DNA from: Oligoflexia bacterium
GTDB taxonomy: Bacteria > Bdellovibrionota > UBA1018
DNA length: 34,386 nt
Reading direction: 5' to 3'
Assembly (NCBI GenBank): GCA_031292385.1
Contig: JARLHE010000005.1
Span: forward strand, 1-34,386
Positions 1 to 7,704 of the stretch are shown in pieces (the first letter of the stretch is position 1; every line of letters starts with the position of its first letter). The position numbers and the translations under genes were made by a program. A model generated the notes under the pieces. It was not told the DNA's origin. It worked only from the letters and a program-made list of their open reading frames with translations, and did not search any database.

Positions 1-14
1 GATTTTCATGCCCC

Positions 15-97
15 GAATAGTGAAAGGATCAGGCCAGAATCACTGAATATTCAAAGCTCGCCACTTTGCGGGATCAGCATTTAAAGGGGACAGTTAG
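15..97. repeat. Repeat-like sequence at window edge
   Basis: Bases 15-56 contain an interrupted inverted repeat: GAATAGTGA, then about 18 bases, then TCACTGAATATTC (its complement with four extra bases). Bases 81-94 read TTAAAGGGGACAGT, a GGGGACAG-type motif like those seen in dispersed REP-type repeats. The last codons of the flanking glycosyltransferase run through this second motif. It could be the edge of a mobile or REP-like element lying outside the window, but no transposase is visible here. The assignment is recalled resemblance only. Confidence 0.25.
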
Positions 98-1303
98 TAG
101 CAGATAAGCCCAAAGCATGAGCCCGGCCGATTCCATCACGGCGCCGAAATCCTTGCCCAAGAAATCGAACCCGGAAAGATTCATCAGCGCGAAAACGGCG
201 AAAAGCCACGCCCAACGCGCGGGCGAATTTTTTTTCGCGGCGATGTAAACGGCCGCGACCGCCATCGGCAGGCCGAACGAAAAATACGGCTTCCAGACCA
301 GATGCGAAGGAAGCACCAAAAACGCGATCATTAAAGCCAGGCGGCGAAAAGACGCGCGCGGATTCAAAATCAGCGACAAGATCATGCCCATGAATGCCGC
401 ACCCCAGGCCGCGGCGATGAATTGAATCTGTTCGAGCGACAGCAATGCGCGACCCAAGAGCATCTGCCGCCGGTGCTGAGCGATGATCTCGGTCGGCTCG
501 CCGCTCAGAAAATGATGAAGAACCGCCACGAAACTTTGATTATGGGATTCCAGCGGCAAGCCGCGCGAAACGAGCGCGGCGCTCCATTGAGGATAAAGCG
601 AAACGAGTCCATCCCAGCCTTGAGTGAGTGCCGGCGCAAGCAGCATTAAAGCGACTCCAGCCGTGGCGCCAGCGAGGGAAACCCATCGACGTGTTGCAAT
701 CCCCGGCGCCGGTGCCGCAAAAAACGGAATCAGAAGAAGCGGGAGCGGAAACAGCTTTCCGATCGCGGCGATTCCCAAAACCATCCAGCTCAAAAAATCG
801 CCCGGCTTTCCTTGCGATGCCGACCCAAGTCCGAAGTACCTGAAAACGGGCCAGACGCACGCGGCGAGAACGAATAAATTCACTTGGCCGTATTCGAAAT
901 CGATCAGGACGGGACGGGCGAGCAAGATCAAACCCCAGCTGCAGACACCGATCGCGTCCACGAGCGATTCGGAGTTCGAACGCCCACCCGAACACAACGC
1001 TTTTGCGGAACGAAATAAAATCCAAAAGACCGCGGCCGCCTTGGCTGCGCACCAAAGGCCAAGCGACAAACCGGGAGGCAAAAGGCCCAACGGGGCGAAG
1101 AGCCAGGCGAAGCCCGGAGCGTACAGGAAGCGATCGGGTGAATCCCGATAAATGTCGGCGCCGTGACCGGCAAGGACCAGTTGCCAGGCATGATAAAACA
1201 CGCGGAAATCGGCGCCGCCCCGAGTGAAGGCCCAAACCGAACCTAAAATGACAATCGCGGCGGAAGAAACCAGGCCCGCAATTCTGAAAGCTGAACGCGA
1301 CAT
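74..1303 (-). CDS. GT87-like (DUF2029) membrane glycosyltransferase
   Basis: A 409-residue polytopic membrane protein with roughly ten hydrophobic segments. Just after the first membrane segment it has a short acidic loop, DFRVFYHAWQ, followed by DIYRDSPDRFLYAPGFAWLF. This resembles the first extracytoplasmic loop of GT87/DUF2029 polyprenyl-phosphate-dependent mannosyl- or glycosyltransferases (GT-C fold), where an early aspartate is catalytic. The family uses lipid-linked sugars at the outer face of the inner membrane; the substrate here is unknown. The gene follows the methyltransferase on the same strand with a 13 bp gap, so the two may be co-transcribed. The C-terminal residues (LTVPFKC) are encoded by repeat-like DNA, so the natural end may have been altered by an insertion beside the gene. 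Family assignment is by pattern only. Confidence 0.72.
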   Translation of the reverse strand: MSRSAFRIAGLVSSAAIVILGSVWAFTRGGADFRVFYHAWQLVLAGHGADIYRDSPDRFLYAPGFAWLFAPLGLLPPGLSLGLWCAAKAAAVFWILFRSAKALCSGGRSNSESLVDAIGVCSWGLILLARPVLIDFEYGQVNLFVLAACVWPVFRYFGLGSASQGKPGDFLSWMVLGIAAIGKLFPLPLLLIPFFAAPAPGIATRRWVSLAGATAGVALMLLAPALTQGWDGLVSLYPQWSAALVSRGLPLESHNQSFVAVLHHFLSGEPTEIIAQHRRQMLLGRALLSLEQIQFIAAAWGAAFMGMILSLILNPRASFRRLALMIAFLVLPSHLVWKPYFSFGLPMAVAAVYIAAKKNSPARWAWLFAVFALMNLSGFDFLGKDFGAVMESAGLMLWAYLLLTVPFKC

Positions 1304-1316
1304 ATGACTCAGGCCG

Positions 1317-1913
1317 CTAGCCGAGGGATACCGATGCGAAAGCGAAAGTGGGGCTCAAGTAGCTTTGTTCGAGATTCAAAAGCTTTTGCTTCAAAAGCAT
1401 CTGCGGATCGTTGGGGTCGGATGCGCCCATGAACCCGCCGAGCGAGTCGGCGGCGACGACGCGGTGACAAGGGATAAAGATCGGCAGTGGGTTATTTTTC
1501 AGCGACTGCCCCACCGCGCGCGTTGCCGCGGTGTTGCCGATGCGCGCCGCGACCCAGCCGTAGGTGCGGGTCTCTCCGTGCGGAATGCGCGTAATGGCGG
1601 CATAGACTTGCCGTTGAAACGGAGTCCATTCGCTCTGATCAACGAACTCCCATGGAAGGCTTCCGAGCGGCTTGCCGCTGCGAAAGTATTCTTTAATACG
1701 ACCGACCAATTCCGCGATCTGAGCAGGCGGCGCCATGGATATACAGGATAAGGTCGAGCTCGACACGGACGCGGGGCTTTCGTCATCGAAAACCCAATCA
1801 ATGCGCGCCAACATACCGCTGGAGTTCCAAAAAACCCCCACCTTGCTGACCGTCTGTTTGGCGTCGACCGCCTGAAAGCGCAGCTCGCTTAATCGCATAA
1901 GATTATTTGACAT
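1317..1913 (-). CDS. ogt: methylated-DNA--[protein]-cysteine S-methyltransferase (Ogt/MGMT)
   Basis: A 198-residue suicide DNA-repair protein that moves the alkyl group from O6-alkylguanine to its own cysteine. The diagnostic active-site motif IPCHRVV is present near residue 150, followed by the usual GGFMG loop. Upstream lies the helix-turn-helix region, with TPFQRQVYAAITRIPHGET and the arginine-finger-like AATRAVGQSLKNNP stretch. The N-terminal 90 residues are a divergent version of the non-catalytic ribonuclease-H-like domain. An alternative start is the ATG at 1898. The gene diverges from the MscS gene, with start codons about 30 bp apart, so their promoters must overlap. There is no sign of a fused Ada regulatory domain. 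Confidence 0.93.
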   Translation of the reverse strand: MSNNLMRLSELRFQAVDAKQTVSKVGVFWNSSGMLARIDWVFDDESPASVSSSTLSCISMAPPAQIAELVGRIKEYFRSGKPLGSLPWEFVDQSEWTPFQRQVYAAITRIPHGETRTYGWVAARIGNTAATRAVGQSLKNNPLPIFIPCHRVVAADSLGGFMGASDPNDPQMLLKQKLLNLEQSYLSPTFAFASVSLG

Positions 1914-1942
1914 CCTGCCTTATTAACTTCAAGAGAATTACT

Positions 1943-2971
1943 ATGGCTCGGCTGAAACTTTTAAGGACGGAAATACTGCTTGAGGACTGGACGGTAGCCC
2001 TGATCACGCTCGTGGCGGTGCTCATCCTCGTTCCGCTCGTCGAATCGATTCTTCGCCGCATCAGCCGTGAAGAGAAGACGCCGTGGCAACGTCTCGTCGC
2101 GTGCTCCACTCTTCCGGTATCACGGCTTCTTTACCCGATCGGGCTCGCGATCATCATCGACGCCGCGCCGCTGGAACCGAAGCTTCAACGCTGGCTCGGC
2201 CACTTCGATTTTCTGCTCTTCGTGGTTTTTCTCGTCATGCTCGCGCGCCGGACGAGTCTCTGGGCCATCATCTGGTTCGCCTCGCGCCATAGCACGAGAA
2301 ACACCGAGGCCGCCCTTCAGCACGGCTTTGTCCCGCTCCTGAAAAACATCGTCACGCTTTTGAGTTTTCTTTTCGGCATTATCTCCATCTTAAAGCACTT
2401 CGGCTACGACATCATGTCGTTGGTCGCGGCCCTTGGCGTGGGATCATTGGCCGTGGGCCTTGCGGCGCAGAGCACTCTTTCGAATATGTTCGCGGGGTTC
2501 ATTTTGATCATCGACCGGAATCTCCGCCCCGGCGATCGGATCAGCATCGGCGGCTCGGTGGGCGTCGTGCAAGAACTGGGTCTGCGCAGCACCCGACTCG
2601 ATCTGAGGGACGGAAACATCCTGATCGTGCCGAATTCCGACTTGGTGAATTCGCGCATCATCAATATGTCCATGACGCAAAACCAATTCGCGGCGGCGAC
2701 GAAGTTCATGCTGCCGGCCGATGTGCCGTTCGCCCGAATCGAAAAAATCACGACTCAAGTCATCAATGATACGCCCAAGGCGCAAAAAAACAGGGCGTCA
2801 TCCGTACTGCTTGCGAGCATCGCGAACGGCTATCAGGTCATCAACGCCAGCTTTGGAATTGTCGATCCCGACGACAAGGATGCAGCACTGAGTCAGTTCC
2901 ATGAGACGCTCCTGAAGCGGCTGACGAGCGAAGGGCTTTCTCTTGTTACTCCTCCTGTCGCACCGCTCTAG
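1943..2971 (+). CDS. MscS-family mechanosensitive ion channel
   Basis: A small-conductance-type mechanosensitive channel that releases solutes from the cytoplasm on osmotic downshock. About four hydrophobic N-terminal segments are followed by the conserved pore helix and beta domain: GSLAVGLAAQSTLSNMFAG, then IIDRNLRPGDRI and LDLRDGNILIVPNSDLV, the MscS hallmark region at about residues 175-245. I chose the ATG at 1943 (343 residues) because AAGAG lies 8 bases upstream. The in-frame ATG at 1907 would overlap the start of the divergent methyltransferase and adds only polar residues. The membrane part is longer than in E. coli MscS (286 aa), as in many YnaI/YbdG-like proteins. No regulatory domain is fused. 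Confidence 0.93.
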   Translation: MARLKLLRTEILLEDWTVALITLVAVLILVPLVESILRRISREEKTPWQRLVACSTLPVSRLLYPIGLAIIIDAAPLEPKLQRWLGHFDFLLFVVFLVMLARRTSLWAIIWFASRHSTRNTEAALQHGFVPLLKNIVTLLSFLFGIISILKHFGYDIMSLVAALGVGSLAVGLAAQSTLSNMFAGFILIIDRNLRPGDRISIGGSVGVVQELGLRSTRLDLRDGNILIVPNSDLVNSRIINMSMTQNQFAAATKFMLPADVPFARIEKITTQVINDTPKAQKNRASSVLLASIANGYQVINASFGIVDPDDKDAALSQFHETLLKRLTSEGLSLVTPPVAPL

Positions 2972-3048
2972 CGTGGTGCATTAAAAGCCCTTTATTTCCG
3001 CTTGTTTATCGCAAACAAAAAGAATAGGTTGGGCCATCTTTTTTCAGT

Positions 3049-4813
<1,765 letters not shown>

Positions 4814-4821
<8 letters not shown>

Positions 4822-5440
4822 ACGCGATCCGGTTTCACGCCTCATCTACGAGCTCTCGAAGCTTCCGGGAATCGGTGAGAAGACCGCGACCCGCTTGACG
4901 TATTTCATCCTCAAGCAGGATGCGGCCTATTCCGCCGGCCTGGCCGACGCCATCGTCGGCGCGAAGAGCAAAATTTCGCTCTGCCAAAGCTGTTACACGT
5001 TCACCGACACCAATCCGTGCCGGGTCTGCTCGAACACGAGCCGCGATCACGGCTTGATCTGCGTCGTGGAACGCCCGTCGGACGTATTATCGATCGAGCA
5101 GGCGGGAAGCTATCGCGGGGTTTACCATGTTCTTCACGGCGCGCTCTCTCCCATCGATGGCGTGGGTCCGGACGATCTGAAAATTCGCGAACTCTTGCTT
5201 CGCTTGGGCAAAGCGGAACCGGCGGTTCGGGAGTTGATTCTCGCAACCAACCCGAGCGTCGAGGGCGAGGCCACCGCACTTTATATCTCGCGATTGGCGA
5301 AACCCGCCGGCAGCATTTCTGGAGGCACCCCGCTTCGGGTCACCAAGCTTGCGCACGGAATCCCGGTCGGCGGAATGCTTGAATACACGGACCGCCAAAC
5401 GATCGGTAAAGCCCTGGAAAACCGAATGGAGATGGGCTGA
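4814..5440 (+). CDS. recR: Recombination mediator protein RecR
   Basis: A 208-residue RecF-pathway protein that helps load RecA on gapped DNA. The N-terminal helix-hairpin-helix contains KLPGIGEKTATRL (about 16-28). The zinc finger uses C57, C60, C69 and C72. The Toprim domain starts at about residue 80 with ICVVERPSDVLSIEQ and continues through YHVLHGALSPIDGVGPDDL. A Walker-like region is visible near GTPLRVTKLAHGIPVGGML at the C-terminus. Length matches the family (about 200 aa). The ATG lies inside the end of dnaX (8 bp overlap), implying translational coupling. The ybaB gene that commonly sits between dnaX and recR is not here. Confidence 0.97.
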
Positions 5441-5442
5441 AC

Positions 5443-6024
5443 ATGAGCTTCATCAACTACGCGGCCAAAGAAATCAATTGCAAGATCGTCTACTTCGGCC
5501 CTGGCATGTCGGGTAAGACCACCAACATTCAGTACATCTACGAGCACACGCAGCAGGATTTGCGCGGAAAGCTCGTCACGCTTTCGACCGAAAACGAGCG
5601 AACGCTCTTTTTCGATTTCCTGCCGCTCGATATCGGTGACGTACGCGGCTACCGCACGCGCTTCCACCTGTATTCGATACCGGGTCAGACCTTTTACGAA
5701 GTTTCGCGCCAATTCATCTTGAAAGGCGTGGATGGCATCGTGTTCGTCGCCGACAGCCAATCGGAACGGATGGATGCGAATATCGAGAGCTTCGAATCCC
5801 TCGGTCGCAGTCTGGACCGCCAGGGATACGACCTCGGAAAGCTCCCGCTCGTGCTGCAGTACAACAAGCGGGATGTCTCTGGAGCAGTGTCAGTACAGGA
5901 ACTGGAGGCCGCGTTCAATCCGACGAGGCGTCCATCATTCGAAGCAGTCGCGAATCGCGGAATTGGGGTCATGGAGACTCTCCAGTCCATCAGTCAGAGC
6001 GTGATTCGCGAGCTCAAAGGTTAA
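5443..6024 (+). CDS. mglA: MglA-type small Ras-like GTPase
   Basis: A 193-residue GTPase closely resembling Myxococcus xanthus MglA, the polarity switch for gliding and type IV pili. Visible motifs are G1 GPGMSGKT (19-26), the R53 region ENERTLFFDF, G3 IPGQ (79-82, with Q82), and G4 NKRD (141-144). In the Myxococcus protein position 78 is a family-specific threonine; here it is serine (YSIPGQ). The gene starts 2 bp after recR and precedes a dksA-like gene by 19 bp, so it is very likely in the same transcript as dnaX-recR. No mglB or romR gene lies nearby, so the GAP and GEF partners must be encoded elsewhere. The name rests on strong recalled similarity across the whole length. Confidence 0.93.
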   Translation: MSFINYAAKEINCKIVYFGPGMSGKTTNIQYIYEHTQQDLRGKLVTLSTENERTLFFDFLPLDIGDVRGYRTRFHLYSIPGQTFYEVSRQFILKGVDGIVFVADSQSERMDANIESFESLGRSLDRQGYDLGKLPLVLQYNKRDVSGAVSVQELEAAFNPTRRPSFEAVANRGIGVMETLQSISQSVIRELKG

Positions 6025-6043
6025 ACAATAAGGGGGAAGCAGC

Positions 6044-6454
6044 GTGAACAAAGAGAATCTGAAGAAGTTCAAGCGGGTGTTCGAGGCTCAAAAAAGAAGT
6101 TTGCTGTTCAGCGATCAGATCGTACGCGAGGATTTCAGCGTGAACACGGACGATCGTTTTGACGAGCTCGATCAAGCCACAACCGACATCGAGCAATCGA
6201 TGCGCATGCGCTTGCGCAACCGCGAAACCCTTTACATCAAGAAACTCGAAGAAGCGCTGGCTCGCATCGAAGAAGGCACTTTCGGGGATTGCGACGAATG
6301 CGGAGAAGACATCGAGCTTCGCCGTCTTGAAGCCCGCCCCACCACGACCCTTTGCATCTCCTGTAAAGAAGATCAGGAACGAAAGGAAATTCTCACCGCC
6401 GCAGGACGCAAGTCGAAGAGCATGGGAGATTCCTTTTCGCGTAAATTTGCGTAG
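6044..6454 (+). CDS. DksA/TraR-family RNA polymerase-binding protein, copy 1
   Basis: A 136-residue protein of the DksA type, which enters the RNA polymerase secondary channel and modulates initiation with ppGpp. An N-terminal coiled coil carries the tip motif DELDQA (D40, D43, A45), matching the DxxDxA needed by E. coli DksA. A C4 zinc finger follows (C83, C86, C104, C107), with the conserved RRLEARPTTTLCISC segment. The start is GTG, preceded by AAGGGGGAAG at good spacing. It is the last gene of the dnaX-recR-mglA run and is followed by a terminator-like structure. A paralogue of identical length starts 0.6 kb downstream. The intact tip predicts a classical DksA role; whether this or another copy is the main DksA cannot be told. 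Confidence 0.93.
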   Translation: MNKENLKKFKRVFEAQKRSLLFSDQIVREDFSVNTDDRFDELDQATTDIEQSMRMRLRNRETLYIKKLEEALARIEEGTFGDCDECGEDIELRRLEARPTTTLCISCKEDQERKEILTAAGRKSKSMGDSFSRKFA

Positions 6455-6464
6455 TACACTGAAT

Positions 6465-6536
6465 AAAATCTTGGGCCGACACGACTTCGTGTCTAGACGC
6501 GCCTTCCTGGCGCTTCCCTAGTCGGCCAGATTTTTT
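6465..6536 (+). terminator. Branched terminator-like structure after dksA copy 1
   Basis: AAAATCT (6465-6471), a 2-base bulge and GGCCGAC (6474-6480) pair with GTCGGCC (6521-6527) and AGATTTT (6528-6534), and the T-run extends to 6536. Inside are a GCGCC/GGCGC hairpin (6499-6513) and a GACACG/CGTGTC hairpin (6478-6493) that competes with part of the outer stem. The position just after the stop codon and the T-run fit an intrinsic terminator. The enclosed branched structure is more elaborate than usual. Confidence 0.55.
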
Positions 6537-6558
6537 CAGCGCCTTTAACCACATAAGA

Positions 6559-6602
6559 CAGGGGGTGTCAGGTAAGACCGCAGCTTACTGACACCCCCCT
6601 GT
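6559..6602. repeat. REP-like imperfect palindrome
   Basis: GGGGGTGTCAG (6561-6571) pairs perfectly with CTGACACCCCC (6588-6598). The stem continues inward as TAAG (6573-6576)/CTTA (6584-6587) around a single bulged G, leaving a 7-base loop, and outward with CA/TG. Such a G-run plus GTCAGGT arm is typical of REP-like palindromes mobilised by REP-associated tyrosine transposases. A related half-site (GGGGGTCAGGTA) lies at 3054-3065 in front of dnaX. TGTTTTCC follows the palindrome, so some terminator activity is also possible. No transposase is present in the window. Confidence 0.5.
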
Positions 6603-6722
6603 TTTCCGGACCTAGTGCGGTTCGACACCACCTCTCTTATTTTCCAAATGAAATCCGAGATTGTTGCGGCGCTAATTTCAGGGGGCCTGATGATCAGGTA
6701 TTCCTCGCTCGACCGACTCCCT

Positions 6723-6728
6723 TAATAT
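6723..6728 (+). promoter_or_regulatory. Possible -10 box for the structured leader
   Basis: TAATAT matches the sigma-70 -10 consensus at five of six positions. It would place transcription start near 6735, exactly at the left arm of the long helix that follows. No convincing -35 box is visible 16-18 bases upstream. Inferred from position as much as from sequence. Confidence 0.35.
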
Positions 6729-6735
6729 GATTGGG

Positions 6736-6840
6736 TTTTTCTAGACTGGGTGCGCTGGCACACCGCTAGCAATATCTCCTCATCACGGGACGTAAAAATC
6801 CCCGCTGACAGTAAGTCGGCCCAATCTAGAAAAAGGAGGA
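6736..6840 (+). ncRNA. Candidate cis-regulatory structured leader
   Basis: TTTTTCTAGACTGGG (6736-6750) pairs with CCCAATCTAGAAAAA (6820-6834) at 14 of 15 positions, closing a domain of about 70 bases. The right arm runs straight into the Shine-Dalgarno GGAGGA (6835-6840) of a small ORF starting at 6848. Inside the domain are GTGC/GCAC (6751-6762) and CGGGA/TCCCCG (6786-6804, one bulge) hairpins. A CTCCT (6776-6780) could alternatively pair with AGGAG of the Shine-Dalgarno. This is the layout of a riboswitch or protein-binding leader controlling translation. I do not recognise the motif as any known class, and no function or ligand is assigned. Confidence 0.45.
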
Positions 6841-6847
6841 AGAGCCC

Positions 6848-6964
6848 ATGAATATAGCACTCTCAATCTACGAAATCGCCCAAGTCACTTTGACCCGGTG
6901 GTACGCAGCAGCAGCGCAATGGGCGGCTTCCCGCTCCTCTCGCAAAACATTGTTTTCCCGCTAA
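6848..6964 (+). CDS. Small ORF (38 aa) behind structured leader
   Basis: An ATG 8 bases after the strong GGAGG Shine-Dalgarno (6835-6839) opens a 38-codon frame ending at TAA 6962-6964. The peptide begins MNIALSIYEIAQVTL, then has a Trp/Tyr/Ala-rich centre (RWYAAAAQWAA) and a basic serine/arginine tail. It has no clear membrane segment or cysteine and no family I recognise. It could be a real small protein, or a leader peptide whose translation tunes the second dksA-like gene 87 bp downstream. The main support is the ribosome binding site and the structured region in front, since length alone is not significant. It could equally be a chance frame within a non-coding RNA. Confidence 0.45.
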   Translation: MNIALSIYEIAQVTLTRWYAAAAQWAASRSSRKTLFSR

Positions 6965-7050
6965 ATCAGTAACCAGAAAAACGATCAACCATTAATACAA
7001 TGCTCATCTGCATAAGGACGTGCGGGTGCCGCGATTTTTCAGGAGTCATT

Positions 7051-7461
7051 ATGTCGATGAATCAATTCGCTTTGGATAAATTCAAACGCCGCTTCGATGA
7101 AATCAAAAAGACCCTCGCTGTCTCGTTCGGAACGGCGAGCGCCGACTTTCAAGTCAGCGCGGACGATCTGGCCGATGAAACCGATCTTTGTTCGAGCGAA
7201 TTGGCGTCTTCAATGATGATGCGCCTGCGGAATCGCGAAGCCCTGTACGTCCGCAAAATCAACGAAGCTATCGGCCGCATCCAGGAAGGCACGTTCGGCG
7301 AATGCGAAGAATGCGGCGACGATATCGACCTGAAGCGCCTTGAGGCGCGTCCCACGACCACCCTTTGCATTTCGTGCAAGGAAGATCAGGAAAGGCTCGA
7401 AGACGTTCACATCGACGGCCGCAAACCGAAAAGCCTGGGCAACCGGCTCAAGCTGGCTTAG
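7051..7461 (+). CDS. DksA/TraR-family protein, copy 2 (variant tip)
   Basis: A 136-residue paralogue of copy 1. The zinc finger is intact (C85, C88, C106, C109) and the segment KRLEARPTTTLCISCKEDQER is almost identical in both. The coiled-coil half has diverged: the tip reads DETDLC (D42, D45, C47), so the alanine of DxxDxA is replaced by cysteine. In E. coli DksA that alanine matters for activity, so this copy may act differently at the polymerase or be conditional. I chose the ATG at 7051 because AGGAG lies 5 bases upstream; the longer frame from 7000 adds an unrelated cysteine-rich stretch. It follows the small ORF and precedes the GGA-hairpin region on the same strand. Confidence 0.92.
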   Translation: MSMNQFALDKFKRRFDEIKKTLAVSFGTASADFQVSADDLADETDLCSSELASSMMMRLRNREALYVRKINEAIGRIQEGTFGECEECGDDIDLKRLEARPTTTLCISCKEDQERLEDVHIDGRKPKSLGNRLKLA

Positions 7462-7487
7462 AACCTCGCCCCGAAATTCCAAAAGTA

Positions 7488-7643
7488 ACCGGATGTGGCC
7501 GCCAGGATGGCAGCCGGCGCACACGGATGTGCCGCCAACCCTCAAGGAGTAGTACGAGGGCTCAACGGGGTTTTATGGCCAAGGGATGGCCGTTTACCCC
7601 TCACGATAATAACAAAGGGCCTCGGATCCGTCCGAGGCCCTTT
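7488..7643 (+). ncRNA. Putative CsrB/RsmY-like RNA (CsrA-titrating)
   Basis: Four successive hairpins each expose GGA in the loop. H1 is 7497-7515, loop AGGAT. H2 is 7516-7536, stem GGC-GCACA/TGTGC-GCC with a one-base bulge, loop CGGA. H3 is 7539-7560, stem CCCTC/GAGGG, loop beginning AAGGAG. H4 is 7567-7600, outer GGGGT/ACCCC and inner ATGGCC/GGCCGT, loop AAGGGAT. A fifth ACCGGATG (7488-7495) precedes H1. CsrA/RsmA binds ANGGA in hairpin loops, and RNAs with serial such loops (CsrB, CsrC, RsmY, RsmZ) sequester it. A 13-bp terminator-like hairpin closes the region. No clear promoter is visible, so the RNA could be processed from the dksA copy 2 transcript. Confidence 0.6.
7614..7643. terminator. 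Bidirectional terminator-like hairpin
   Basis: A perfect 13-bp stem, AAAGGGCCTCGGA (7614-7626) with TCCGAGGCCCTTT (7631-7643), and a TCCG loop. It lies between the plus-strand dksA copy 2 and RNA region and the minus-strand protease gene, so it could end transcripts from both sides. The T-run on either strand is only the TTT at the stem base, so termination may be weak or protein-assisted. Confidence 0.75.
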
Positions 7644-7704
7644 GCGCGTAGCCTATCCTTGGCTGCGGCCCCAGTGGAGCCGATTTCAATCCGTCGATCG
7701 CAAA

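Noticed and set aside
3000..3023. TTGTTT/AAACAA hairpin followed by AAAAG after the MscS gene as a terminator
   Set aside because: The stem is short and AT-only and lacks a T-run in the direction of the MscS transcript.
6474..6527. tRNA-like gene suggested by a 7-bp outer stem
   Set aside because: The enclosed part is too short, with no T-loop GGTTCGA-type sequence, D-loop GG or CCA end. A terminator-like structure fits better.
6781..6822. c-di-GMP (GEMM) riboswitch, because GGGACGTAAAAATCCCC resembles GGGACGCAAAGCC
   Set aside because: The other invariant GEMM parts, including the tetraloop receptor and the downstream GGUAGGUAGCGGGG-like segment, are not present.
6736..6964. tmRNA with an internal reading frame
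   Set aside because: There is no tRNA-like acceptor domain or TpsiC arm, and the peptide does not end in the ALAA-type degradation tag.
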